A DNA stretch of 64,000 nt from Terriglobus saanensis SP1PR4 (GTDB lineage Bacteria > Acidobacteriota > Terriglobia > Terriglobales > Acidobacteriaceae): assembly GCF_000179915.2 (NCBI RefSeq), contig NC_014963.1:1-64000 (forward strand), given 5' to 3'. The position numbers and the translations under genes are program-made. Under the pieces are notes generated by a model that was given only the letters and a program-made list of their open reading frames with translations, made no database searches and was not told where the DNA came from. This document shows, piece after piece, positions 48,207-56,873 of the stretch. Position 1 is the first letter of the stretch, and every line of letters begins with the position of its first letter.

Positions 48207-48689
48207 CTACTTTGGCCGCACTGCGACCAGGTCGATTTCGATCAAAGCGCCACGAGCGCCAGCGGGCAGAATCACCTGCACCGTGGAGCGTGCGGGTTTG
48301 TTCGGTTGGTCCTTGGTGCCGAAGAATTGGGTATATCCGGCCATCATTCCGGCAAAGTCCATCTTGCCGTCTTTCGCAGGATCGCCCCCAAGATACACAT
48401 GCATCATCACTACATCGCTCAGCGTCAGTTTTTGTGATTCGAGAAACTTTTGAATGTCTTTGATCAGACCCACTGTCTGTGACGTGGTGTCGGTGTGGAT
48501 CTTCAGCTCCGGGTCCAGCCACCCACTGACATACAGCGTGTCTCCGGCCCATACTGCCGCCGAAATTGGAAGGTCGGCGTTCGAGGGGTTTTGACTAGCC
48601 GGCAGCGGAATGCGTTTTGTGTTTTGCGCTGAAACTGTCATGGGACCTACCAGCGCGACAGTCAAAAGGAGAAGATGCTTGGTCGTCAT
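48207..48689 (-). CDS. Exported RidA-family protein
   Basis: RidA proteins are trimeric, and classical members hydrolyse reactive enamine/imine intermediates. The pattern is seen in ISAAVWAGDTLYVSGWLD, DIQKFLESQKLTLSDVVMMHVYLG and the final RSTVQVILPAGARGALIEID; the active-site Arg of the RidA subfamily appears as the Arg of ARSTVQV. A signal peptide (HLLLLTVALVGPMTVSAQ) makes this an exported member, which is less usual. The ATG at 48689 begins the leader. It converges with the amidohydrolase gene at 24 bases. Confidence 0.88.
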   Translation of the reverse strand: MTTKHLLLLTVALVGPMTVSAQNTKRIPLPASQNPSNADLPISAAVWAGDTLYVSGWLDPELKIHTDTTSQTVGLIKDIQKFLESQKLTLSDVVMMHVYLGGDPAKDGKMDFAGMMAGYTQFFGTKDQPNKPARSTVQVILPAGARGALIEIDLVAVRPK

Positions 48690-48771
48690 GCGGCCAAGAT
48701 AGCCCTGGAACGGCCACCCCACAAGTTGATTTTTCTCAAGGCATTGTTGAGTAGGATTTATGTTGAGTTCG

Positions 48772-49350
48772 TTACGGCCGTGAGCCCTGAAGAAGGATGT
48801 CCACAAAAGTCCGCGCTCTTGCGGGCCAGTCCTCAGCGCCACCTCCAGTCGAGAGTCCGTACACAGCGCGCAGCAAATCCATTGCAGCAACATCCGCGCG
48901 CAGGTCTCCGCTGGCAACGGCGCGCGCGCCCAGCGCATTAGCGGCTTCTTCCATCATGCGTGTGCTTTGCTGATAGACCTTCGACGGGCCGCCAGCCATC
49001 GCATTCAACGCCGGAGCAATGATTCTTTTTGCAGCAATGTAGTCGATGAAGACCTGCATCCAGGCGCGCAGAGCCTCAATGGGAGGCAGTTCGGCCGAGA
49101 ACCTGCGCTGGGCCTCCGCGAGCTTTTCGACTTCGGCAAGATAGACCGTCGCCAGCAGATCGTCGCGTGTAGGAAAGTGGCGATAGAGCGTGCCGGGGCC
49201 GATCTTCGCGCGTTTCGCAATCTCGTCCATGCTCGCGTCGGCGCCGCGAAGGGTGAAGACCTGCTTCGCGACGTCGAGAATGCGCTCGCGGTTCCGCTGG
49301 GCATCGGAGCGAGGCTTGCGAGCGGGCTTTTGGGCGACCGATTTTTTCAT
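48772..49350 (-). CDS. TetR-family transcriptional regulator
   Basis: The 192-residue protein starts with a basic tail (KPARKPRSDAQRNRERIL), then the TetR helix-turn-helix (ASMDEIAKRAKIGPGTLYRHFPTRDDL) and a C-terminal domain of the SAV-type kind (LRAWMQVFIDYIAAKR). It is divergent from an SDR oxidoreductase gene, with a perfect 9-bp palindrome between them at 49398-49416, so it probably represses that gene and itself. The inducer is unknown. Confidence 0.9.
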   Translation of the reverse strand: MKKSVAQKPARKPRSDAQRNRERILDVAKQVFTLRGADASMDEIAKRAKIGPGTLYRHFPTRDDLLATVYLAEVEKLAEAQRRFSAELPPIEALRAWMQVFIDYIAAKRIIAPALNAMAGGPSKVYQQSTRMMEEAANALGARAVASGDLRADVAAMDLLRAVYGLSTGGGAEDWPARARTFVDILLQGSRP

Positions 49351-49397
49351 AAAGCTTTTTGAAACCGAAGGCGATCTTCGATAGTCTCATTCTACAT

Positions 49398-49416
49398 AAC
49401 GGAGACGGTCTCCGTT
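49398..49416. promoter_or_regulatory. Perfect palindromic TetR operator
   Basis: AACGGAGAC-G-GTCTCCGTT has exact 9-base arms around one central base. It lies in the 116-base spacer between the TetR and SDR genes. Position and symmetry suit TetR binding, with control of both genes. Confidence 0.75.
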
Positions 49417-49466
49417 TTAGTTCCGGGCTATGGCCCACGTTAAACAGCTTTACAGGAGAGTGCAGC

Positions 49467-50447
49467 ATGGCAGCAAAGTTTGGAGCGAAATCAACCACGG
49501 ACGAGGTTCTCGCAGGCGTCGATCTCAAGGGTAAACGGATTCTGGTAACGGGCGTTTCGGCAGGTATCGGTGTGGAGACGGCGCGTGCGCTGTTGGCGCA
49601 TGGCGCGGATGTTGTCGGGACGGCGCGTGATCTGGAGAAGGCGCGCAAGGCAACTGCGGAGAGCAGTAAAATCGCGGCGGAGAAGGGCACGAGCTTCGAA
49701 CTGATTGAGCTAGACCTCGCCAGCTTGAAGAGCGTTCGTGCTGCCGCAGACAAGCTGGTCGCCGATGGACGCTTGTTCGATGTGGTCATCGCGAATGCAG
49801 GCGTGATGGCTACTCCGCTTGAGAAGACGGAGGATGGCTTCGAAACGCAGTTCGGTACGAACCACCTGGGCCACTTCGTCTTTGTGAACCGCATTGCGAA
49901 GCTCATCAAGGATGGAGGACGTCTCGTGAATCTGTCTTCGTCGGGACACCGTTTCAGTGATGTCGATCTAAACGATCCGAACTTTGAAACGACGCCGTAT
50001 GAGCCCTTTCTCGGTTACGGGCGTTCAAAGACCGCGAACATTCTTTTTGCAGTCGAATTCGATCGCCGCCATCGCGACCGCGGCGTGCGTGCCACGGCCG
50101 TTCATCCTGGCGGCATCCTGACCGAACTCGCTCGGCATATGCCAGAGGGAGCTATCCAGGCATGGATACAACAGATCCAGGAACAGCGAGCCGCGGCAGG
50201 CGACCCGCCGTTCGAAATGAAGTCGGTTCCGCAGGGTGCCGCGACCTCGGTCTGGGCTGGAGTGGTCGCCCCTGCTGACGAAGTCGGAGGCAAGTATTGT
50301 GAAGACTGCCAGGTCGCCGAACTGCTCCCCGCCGATGCGCAGGTAACCACGATCAGCAGGGGTGTGCGCGCCTATGCGCTTAATCCCGAAACCGCGAAGG
50401 CACTCTGGAAGAAGAGCGAAGAGATGGTCGGCGAAACCTTCGCATAA
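49467..50447 (+). CDS. Short-chain dehydrogenase/reductase
   Basis: This is a 326-residue NAD(P)-dependent SDR, close in pattern to retinol-dehydrogenase/WWOX-type members. It shows the cofactor motif TGVSAGIG (28-35), NAG in VIANAGVM, the catalytic Ser in VNLSSSGH and Tyr/Lys in GYGRSKTAN. AGGAGAG lies six bases before the ATG at 49467; the frame is open 36 codons upstream through the TetR operator, so the earlier codons are not translated. Control by the divergent TetR protein is likely. Substrate unknown. Confidence 0.92.
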   Translation: MAAKFGAKSTTDEVLAGVDLKGKRILVTGVSAGIGVETARALLAHGADVVGTARDLEKARKATAESSKIAAEKGTSFELIELDLASLKSVRAAADKLVADGRLFDVVIANAGVMATPLEKTEDGFETQFGTNHLGHFVFVNRIAKLIKDGGRLVNLSSSGHRFSDVDLNDPNFETTPYEPFLGYGRSKTANILFAVEFDRRHRDRGVRATAVHPGGILTELARHMPEGAIQAWIQQIQEQRAAAGDPPFEMKSVPQGAATSVWAGVVAPADEVGGKYCEDCQVAELLPADAQVTTISRGVRAYALNPETAKALWKKSEEMVGETFA

Positions 50448-50472
50448 CGATGAGACGATGCGCAAACCACAG

Positions 50473-50498
50473 ACCCCTCGCCATGCGCGAGGGGTTTT
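50473..50498 (+). terminator. Rho-independent terminator of the SDR gene
   Basis: Arms 50473-50481 and 50487-50495 pair perfectly over nine bases around CATGC and are followed by TTTT. It lies 26 bases after the SDR stop. Confidence 0.9.
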
Positions 50499-50624
50499 GC
50501 CTTATCCAGAAGTCTGCAAAGTAGCTTGGATCATTCAACGATGAGGGTTGCGGTGGCGCACTGCCAGACGCGTTAGCGTCTATCCTAGAAACGTGGCAAG
50601 ATCTCGCAAACGACCGGACATAGG

Positions 50625-51806
50625 ATGAATTCATTGAAAGAGCTAGTTACTCGACCTGCAAACCTACCAACCAACCCACATTTTTCGTCAGGGCCATGCG
50701 CGAAACGGCCCGGCTGGTCGCTGTCTTCTCTGAGTGACGCCCTCGTTGGACGCTCGCATCGCTCAAAGCGAGGCAAGGAGAAGCTTCAAGAGGTGATCGA
50801 GCTTTCTCGTGAGATTCTCGGCATTCCCAGTGACTACCGCATTGGTATTGTTCCTGGCTCGGATACGGGCGCCATCGAAATGGCCCTCTGGTCGATGCTT
50901 GGAGCACGTGGGGTGGACGTACTGGCGTGGGAGAGCTTCGGCAAGGAGTGGGTGACCGACATCACAAAGCAGCTCAAGCTGACGGATGTGAATGTTTTTG
51001 AAGCCCCCTACGGCGAGCTTCCAAATCTCGATCAAGTCGATTCGTCCAGGGACATCGTTTTCACCTGGAACGGGACCACCTCGGGTGTTCGCGTACCGAA
51101 CGGAGATTGGATCTCCGAAACACGAGAGGGCCTGACTTTTTGCGATGCAACTTCCGCCGTATTCGCTATGGACCTGCCATGGAAGCTGTTGGATGTCACA
51201 ACTTGGTCATGGCAGAAGGTGCTTGGCGGAGAGGGGGCGCACGGCATGATCGTTCTAAGTCCGCGTGCAGTGGAACGATTGACTTCCTACAAGTCCCCCC
51301 GGCCACTTCCTAAGATTTTTCGCCTTGCGAAGGGGAACGAGCTGATCGAAGGAATCTTCAGCGGCGAGACGATCAACACTCCCTCGATGCTGGCTGTCGA
51401 AGATGCTCTCGATGGGTTGCGATGGGCAAAGTCAATTGGCGGCATCAGCGAATTGATCGGAAGATCCGAACGAAACCTCAAGGCAATCTCCGCATGGCAG
51501 CAGGCAAGCTCCTGGGCTGCTTTCCTCGCAACGGACCCCGCCACAAGATCCTCGACCTCGATCTGTCTCACAATCAATGACCCGGACTTCGTGAAATGGG
51601 ACAGCAAGAAGCAGGCCACGTTTCTAAAGTCCATGACGGGCTTGATCGAAAAGGAAGGCGCCGGGTTCGACATCGCATCCTATCGCGATGCCCCCCTGGG
51701 CCTGAGAATTTGGGGCGGCGCCACTGTAGAGACAAGCGATATCCAATATCTCCTCGAGTGGCTCGACTATGCTTTCAAAACAACGAAGAGCGGCATGCTT
51801 GCGTAG
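50625..51806 (+). CDS. serC: Phosphoserine transaminase (alphaproteobacterial/archaeal type)
   Basis: SerC converts 3-phosphohydroxypyruvate to phosphoserine with glutamate, a step of serine synthesis. The 393-residue chain has the class-V aminotransferase plan, starting with the family opening [15 protein letters not shown] and [16 protein letters not shown], followed by [19 protein letters not shown]. The PLP-binding Lys198 is in [14 protein letters not shown]. It resembles the TIGR01365 type rather than the E. coli type. The serA and serB genes are not nearby, and the gene is probably transcribed alone. An extended 16-bp hairpin follows it at 51833. Confidence 0.9.
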   Translation: MNSLKELVTRPANLPTNPHFSSGPCAKRPGWSLSSLSDALVGRSHRSKRGKEKLQEVIELSREILGIPSDYRIGIVPGSDTGAIEMALWSMLGARGVDVLAWESFGKEWVTDITKQLKLTDVNVFEAPYGELPNLDQVDSSRDIVFTWNGTTSGVRVPNGDWISETREGLTFCDATSAVFAMDLPWKLLDVTTWSWQKVLGGEGAHGMIVLSPRAVERLTSYKSPRPLPKIFRLAKGNELIEGIFSGETINTPSMLAVEDALDGLRWAKSIGGISELIGRSERNLKAISAWQQASSWAAFLATDPATRSSTSICLTINDPDFVKWDSKKQATFLKSMTGLIEKEGAGFDIASYRDAPLGLRIWGGATVETSDIQYLLEWLDYAFKTTKSGMLA

Positions 51807-51832
51807 CAGCTTGAGCGGCCTTGATCAGGCCA

Positions 51833-51866
51833 TGCGCAAGTCCCAGGGGCCTGGGACTTGCGCATA
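51833..51866. terminator. Perfect 16-bp inverted repeat after serC
   Basis: Arms 51833-51848 and 51851-51866 are exact reverse complements with a 2-base centre, starting 26 bases after the serC stop. It can fold into a very stable hairpin and probably ends the serC transcript, though no T-tract follows. Confidence 0.65.
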
Positions 51867-51887
51867 AATCGGTGTCTTTCTGTTTGA

Positions 51888-52397
51888 ATGGGCAGAATGG
51901 CACGGGATTATCAGATCGATGAGACTGAAACGGAGTTGCGTCTTCACGTTCCTCCGCCGAATGCCACTTGGAAGGTTGCCGTAGCTACGATATCCGCAAG
52001 CGCAAGCCTCTGGTATGGAGGCGTCTGCTTCTATCTCTCGCTTGCTCGCTCGGAATCCAGCTTTTCATTCCTGTACTACATCGCGTGCAGCATCCTTCTC
52101 GTCATAACGTCGCTTGCCCTCCGTGTCCTATATCGGCAACTTGCCAAGAAGGAAGTGACCTTCGAGAGGCATGTCATCGGGATTGACTACCGCATTCTGG
52201 GCATGCGCGTGCAGCGCCAATGGTTTAGTGTTTACCGCGTCCAGGAGTGGGTGATCGTCCCGGAAAGAGACGGGCGGCGGTTGATGTTGGCGATACGATA
52301 TCAGGATCGTGTCGTGACGGTAGTGGATACCTTGGATTCTGATCTCTGGCTTGCACTGGTCGTACGGATGCAGCGCAAGGAATTTGTCTATGTCTAA
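51888..52397 (+). CDS. Membrane protein of unknown function
   Basis: I do not recognise a family. The 169-residue product has two adjacent membrane spans, near 30-52 (AVATISASASLWYGGVCFYL) and 61-80 (LYYIACSILLVITSLALRVL), flanked by a soluble N-terminus and a C-terminal half with strand-like segments (KKEVTFERHVIGIDYRILG, WFSVYRVQEWVIVPERDG). That layout resembles bacterial PH-like membrane proteins, a weak inference. A second ATG three codons in is an alternative start. It is a single gene between serC and the PNGase A-like gene. Confidence 0.7.
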   Translation: MGRMARDYQIDETETELRLHVPPPNATWKVAVATISASASLWYGGVCFYLSLARSESSFSFLYYIACSILLVITSLALRVLYRQLAKKEVTFERHVIGIDYRILGMRVQRQWFSVYRVQEWVIVPERDGRRLMLAIRYQDRVVTVVDTLDSDLWLALVVRMQRKEFVYV

Positions 52398-52585
52398 GTG
52401 CTAACAGCAAGCGTATTTGTAAGTTCACGAAGGCCGAAGGTACTCTTTCCTCCCAGATCGGAACGGCACTACGCCATCCTTCGCCGCAGGATCGTACATC
52501 GCCGTCACTAAGATTTTTGCTCATTTAAATGTGGTAGCTTGGAGCCCGTCGTAACTCCTTATTTTGCAGTGGAGCGAGGGTCAGC

Positions 52586-54316
52586 ATGGGCGTGTCGGTT
52601 CGATTTCGTGCAGCTTTCTTTCAAACAGTGATCGCAGCAGGCATCTGCGTTCCAGGCCTTTACGTTCCCGGTGTAGCTGGGGCGCAGGTGGTCACGGTTC
52701 CAACCACGCCTGTGGTGGGCTCATCCAACCCGGCAACGGCGGAGCCTCTGGTGACGCGGCCCTCCACGAAGCCGTGTACCGTCACGCTGTATAGCAACGA
52801 AGCCTTCAACGACTACGCCGCGCACCCGCTGACGTATACGCCTCCCTCCGCGTGCAGTGGACCGTGGGCAAAGGTGGTCTTGAACCTGGACTTTACCGTC
52901 ACCGCAGGCCGCCAGTACGACCGCACGGCCAGCCTGTATCTCGGCAACGCGAACATCTACTACGGCACTACGGCGGAGCCGCGTGCAGCCTTGAGCCCCT
53001 CCTGGCACGTCGAGCGCGATGTGACGGACTTGTCCGCAATCTTCAGGACCGCGCAGACCGGCAATGCGATCATCTACAACATCTTCAATAGCACCTATAA
53101 CGGCGGCATCTACGGTACCGCTACGCTGCAGTTCTATCCGGCGAATCTGCGTAACCTTCCTGCGGATGCGCCTGATCTGGTGGTCCCTGTGAGCGGTGCA
53201 AACAGCCCCTATGAGCTGGACACAACCAGCAGCGTGCTCTCCACCACGGTCACGCTGCCGCGCAACCTCACCAAGGCCTACCTGGACGTCATCGCGCAGA
53301 GCCAGTCCGGCGATGAGTTCTGGTATCTCGGTGTCCCAAACGATGTCGCCGGTGAACTGGAAACTTACGGGGGCACCGCCTTCCGCGAAACAGAGATCAC
53401 CATCGACGGCAGGGCCGCAGGTGTCGCGCCCGTATCGCCGTGGATTTATACAGGCGGCATCGATCCTTATCTATGGGAGCCGATCCCCGGCGTGGAGACA
53501 TTGAACTTCAAACCCTATCGTGTGGACCTCACACCCTTTGCCGGATTGCTCAGCGACGGCAAGCCCCACACCATCGGCATCAGCGTCTACAACGCCAACA
53601 GCTTCTTCCTTGCGACGGCAAACCTGCTGCTCTTCCGCGACAAGCTCCGCGCGGAAACCGGTGGCGATGTCCTGGAAAACACGCTCTCTGCTGAACCTGT
53701 GCCCTACGTTGTAACCAACCTCACCACGGCGAACGGTGCTACCACCGGCACGGTGACCGTTGGCTCAAAACGGAAGTTCACCGTGAAGGGGTACGTCAAC
53801 ACAGGGCTAGGACGCGTGGAAACGACTGTGGAGGCCACCGTCGACTTCAACAGCAACCAGACATTCAACGTGGCCACCGCAGGCGTTCCGGAGTATCAGA
53901 ACGTGGACCAGACGAGCACCGTCGATTCGAAGACCACCACGAAGCTGGGCATTCTCTCAGAACAGGTAGCAAAGCACTGGTCTTTCCCGCTGAAGCTGGA
54001 TTACACCTTCCTGCAAAATACCGATGGAACCTACACGCAGATCGTCAGTGCAGATCAGCAACATGAAGTCAGTGAAAGCAAGACACTCAATGGCTTCCCG
54101 CTCGCGAGTTCAGAGACGGTGGAGGAAGTAAAGAGCAAAGACACCGAGGTCTATAACTCCACGCTCACGGCGGTACTCGCCGTCGGCCCAACCGCGAGCT
54201 CGTCGAGCTTCCTCTCGAAGGATTCCACGGGCTACTGCTGGAGCCGCTCGCTGACCTCGCAGCAACGCGTGCTGACCTCCGTGCAGGACAACAAAAGTTG
54301 CCTGGCAAAGTACTAG
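52586..54316 (+). CDS. Secreted PNGase A-like glycoamidase
   Basis: The 576-residue protein resembles peptide-N4-(N-acetyl-beta-glucosaminyl)asparagine amidase A, which removes N-glycans, including plant-type ones, from glycoproteins. Family features are CTVTLYSNEAFNDY near residue 63, PPSACSGPWAKVVLNLDF, YDRTASLYLGNANIYYGTT, and a second half with GVETLNFKPYRVDLTPFAG and HTIGISVYNANSFFLATANL. A signal peptide is present (AAFFQTVIAAGICVPGLYV). Such enzymes are known mainly from plants and fungi, with some bacterial members. Catalytic residues cannot be assigned from this reading. It is the first of two secreted-enzyme genes on this strand. Confidence 0.85.
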   Translation: MGVSVRFRAAFFQTVIAAGICVPGLYVPGVAGAQVVTVPTTPVVGSSNPATAEPLVTRPSTKPCTVTLYSNEAFNDYAAHPLTYTPPSACSGPWAKVVLNLDFTVTAGRQYDRTASLYLGNANIYYGTTAEPRAALSPSWHVERDVTDLSAIFRTAQTGNAIIYNIFNSTYNGGIYGTATLQFYPANLRNLPADAPDLVVPVSGANSPYELDTTSSVLSTTVTLPRNLTKAYLDVIAQSQSGDEFWYLGVPNDVAGELETYGGTAFRETEITIDGRAAGVAPVSPWIYTGGIDPYLWEPIPGVETLNFKPYRVDLTPFAGLLSDGKPHTIGISVYNANSFFLATANLLLFRDKLRAETGGDVLENTLSAEPVPYVVTNLTTANGATTGTVTVGSKRKFTVKGYVNTGLGRVETTVEATVDFNSNQTFNVATAGVPEYQNVDQTSTVDSKTTTKLGILSEQVAKHWSFPLKLDYTFLQNTDGTYTQIVSADQQHEVSESKTLNGFPLASSETVEEVKSKDTEVYNSTLTAVLAVGPTASSSSFLSKDSTGYCWSRSLTSQQRVLTSVQDNKSCLAKY

Positions 54317-54367
54317 GGACATCGATGGATGGCAGGGAACAGCGGCCTGCTTGCTACAGTAGCAACC

Positions 54368-55666
54368 ATGGCTAATTCCTTCCGTCATGGTCTTTGGAGC
54401 ACGGCTATTTTCGCAGCCGTTGCGTTTGCGTATCCTGCCCACGCCCAACAAAACCAGCCCATCACCATCCTCCATGCGGCGCATCTCCTCGACGTGCAAG
54501 CAGGGGCGCTCATCTCCCCGGGCGAAGTCCTGGTGCGCGGTGAGCGCATTGCGGAGGCAGGCCGCACCGTTACCCACCCAGCCGGCGCCACCACCGTGGA
54601 CCTCGGGCAGGCCACCCTCATGCCCGGTCTCATCGACGCCCACGTTCATCTATTTCTCCACCCCGGCGACGAAGACATGCAAACCGTTCGCGAGTCCGTC
54701 CCCGAGCGCACCATCCTGGCGGCGCTCGCGGCGCGCGAGGACCTCATGGCTGGCTTCACCGCCGAACGCGACATGGGCACAGAGGGTGCAGGCTCAGCAG
54801 ACACCGCCGTCCGCGACGCCATCAACCACGGCCTCATCCCAGGCCCGCGTCTGCGTATCTCAGGCAATGCCATCTCCATCCTCGGCGGCCACGAAGACGC
54901 CATCCATTTCAATCCCGACGAGCACATCTCCTCGAACGCCGACTACGCCAACTCGACAGACGAACTCATCGCAACCATTCGCCGCCAGATCAAGGCAGGC
55001 GCCGACAACATCAAGATCTACGAAACGGGCCGCGACCAGGGCGGACCCGACGGACGCCTCCACACTCCATTCCAGTTCACAGAGTCCCAACTCACCGCCG
55101 CCATCGATGAAGCGGGCCGCCAGGGCATCCCTGTAGCCGTACACGCCACCGGCGAACCGGGCACGCTCTACGCAGCGAAAGCTGGCGTGGCGTCCATCGA
55201 TCACGCCTATCAGATCTCCGACGAAACCATGCGCGTGATGCGCGAAAAAAAGATCTTCGCCGTTCCCACCTTCACCGTCAGCGAATACTTCGCCGCTCAC
55301 AGCTCCACATCCGCGGGCATGGAGGCGGAACAGACCCTCATCACCCTTCATAACGCCGAGTTCAAGCGCCAGCTCGCCGCTGGCGTCCCCATGGCCGTCG
55401 GCTCGGATGTCGGCCCATTCCCACACGGCACCCAGGCGCGCGAACTTGAGCTCATGGTGCAAAACGGCATGTCAGCTGCCGATGTCCTCCGTGCCGACCT
55501 GCTCCACGGAGCGCGTCTTCTCAACTGGGCCGACTCCATCGGCCAACTCAAACCGGGCTTCTACGCCGACGTCATCGCCATCGATGGCAATCCGCTCCAG
55601 GACATCTCCGCCGTCGCCCGCGTGCGCTTCGTGATGAAGAACGGCATCATATACCGCCGCCCGTAA
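54368..55666 (+). CDS. Secreted metal-dependent amidohydrolase
   Basis: The 432-residue protein is an imidazolonepropionase/prolidase-type amidohydrolase. It has the HxH metal site His92-Val-His94 (GLIDAHVHLF), a candidate carboxylated-Lys site in DNIKIYETG, the later His in VAVHATGEPG and SIDHAYQ, and the final Asp in VGSDVGPF. A signal peptide (STAIFAAVAFAYPAHAQ) places it outside the cytoplasm. The ATG at 54368 is preferred because it begins the leader; the earlier ATG at 54329 adds 13 residues that do not fit it. It lies 51 bases after the PNGase A-like gene. The substrate is unknown. Confidence 0.88.
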   Translation: MANSFRHGLWSTAIFAAVAFAYPAHAQQNQPITILHAAHLLDVQAGALISPGEVLVRGERIAEAGRTVTHPAGATTVDLGQATLMPGLIDAHVHLFLHPGDEDMQTVRESVPERTILAALAAREDLMAGFTAERDMGTEGAGSADTAVRDAINHGLIPGPRLRISGNAISILGGHEDAIHFNPDEHISSNADYANSTDELIATIRRQIKAGADNIKIYETGRDQGGPDGRLHTPFQFTESQLTAAIDEAGRQGIPVAVHATGEPGTLYAAKAGVASIDHAYQISDETMRVMREKKIFAVPTFTVSEYFAAHSSTSAGMEAEQTLITLHNAEFKRQLAAGVPMAVGSDVGPFPHGTQARELELMVQNGMSAADVLRADLLHGARLLNWADSIGQLKPGFYADVIAIDGNPLQDISAVARVRFVMKNGIIYRRP

Positions 55667-55798
55667 GCCGGAGTAACCTTCGGTCTCCACGCAAGCGCCG
55701 CGGACGGACGAGCAACCATCCTGCGCTGGATCGGCGACGATAAGTCAGCTTCTTCTCAGTGATCAGGTCTGACTAGAAGCACATCTCTCCGATAGTCT

Positions 55799-56743
55799 TC
55801 AGGCGGATGGATTGCCGCCGCCGCGCCTTGGAGAACGGAGTGAGTATTCTGGCTGAGGTGTCCGACTGACCAGCTCATCCACGCGAAGCAGAAATCTCTT
55901 GAGCAGCGGAGACGTGTTCGACTTGTTATAGCCCATCACCAAATCGATGGTGGGAACGTCGCCGTGCAGAGGGCGAGCGACGACGGCCGGGATGAGTGCG
56001 TTTCGCACATAGAGCGGAAGGAGTGTGAAGCCGCCGGTGGATGCGACCAACGACATTCCACCGGACAGGGTTTCGGCGTCACTGATCTGCTTCAATGGGA
56101 TCCCCATCTTCGCCGCGTAATCATCGATCACGGTCTTGAGAACAGGAGCAGCCCGCGCCGTGCTGATGAAGTTTTCGCGACATAGGTCTTCCGGCCGCAC
56201 TGATTTGTGCCGGGCCAGACGGTGGCGGCAAGGCAGGATCGCGACCAGAGGTTCCTTGACAAGGAACTTGAAGGACAGCCCCGCCGTCCGCGTTTCGCGT
56301 CTCAGCAGGGCTACATCGATCTTGCCTTGCATCAACGCATGAGCAAGCTCGGGTGAAGATTTCGTCGAAAGTGTCACCTCGACACCGGGCGCTTCCTCAC
56401 GCAGAATGCGCAGCGACTCAGAGAGCCAGATCACCTCCTGTCCCGGTAGGAAGCCTATGACAAACCCCGGTTTCCCCGGTTGCTCCGTACCGCGCGCAGC
56501 TTCGCAGGCCAGGTCGATCTGCATCAGCGCAAGCCGTGCATGATCGAGAAAGATCCGTCCGGCTGCAGTGAGTTCAATCCCCCTCGCCCTGCGCTCCAGC
56601 AGCTTTACGCCGACCTCCATTTCGAGATCGCGAATCTGCCGGCTCAGCGAGGGCTGGGCGGTGTGTAATCTCCGCTCGGCTGCGTTGGTCAGACTGCCTT
56701 CTTCGGCGACTGCGATGAAATAACGTAAGTGGCGAAGTTCCAT
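55799..56743 (-). CDS. LysR-family transcriptional regulator
   Basis: From the ATG at 56743 the protein has 314 residues, with the LysR helix-turn-helix (LRYFIAVAEEGSLTNAAERRL and LSRQIRDLEMEVGVKLLERR) and a complete effector-binding domain ending in a Pro/Arg-rich tail. GAGGG lies close to the ATG. The frame is open a further 14 codons upstream, but those would run into the operator at 56755-56771. It is divergent from an alpha/beta hydrolase gene and is its likely regulator. The ligand is unknown. Confidence 0.92.
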   Translation of the reverse strand: MELRHLRYFIAVAEEGSLTNAAERRLHTAQPSLSRQIRDLEMEVGVKLLERRARGIELTAAGRIFLDHARLALMQIDLACEAARGTEQPGKPGFVIGFLPGQEVIWLSESLRILREEAPGVEVTLSTKSSPELAHALMQGKIDVALLRRETRTAGLSFKFLVKEPLVAILPCRHRLARHKSVRPEDLCRENFISTARAAPVLKTVIDDYAAKMGIPLKQISDAETLSGGMSLVASTGGFTLLPLYVRNALIPAVVARPLHGDVPTIDLVMGYNKSNTSPLLKRFLLRVDELVSRTPQPEYSLRSPRRGGGNPSA

Positions 56744-56754
56744 ATCCCTCGACC

Positions 56755-56771
56755 TATGCTTTTCAAGCATA
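56755..56771. promoter_or_regulatory. LysR-type palindrome between regulator and hydrolase
   Basis: TATGCTT-TTC-AAGCATA is a perfect 7-base-arm palindrome; it also meets the T-N11-A rule for LysR sites. It begins 12 bases upstream of the LysR start codon in the 130-base divergent spacer, so it probably serves autoregulation and control of the hydrolase gene. Confidence 0.7.
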
Positions 56772-56873
56772 TCTATGTCACACAAAGTATTTGTTTGGTG
56801 CCCCGAGCAGGAGGAACGTAGAGCGATCGGGAGACGCTGAATGTTTTCCGAATCTCAATCAAGGAGTATCGCT

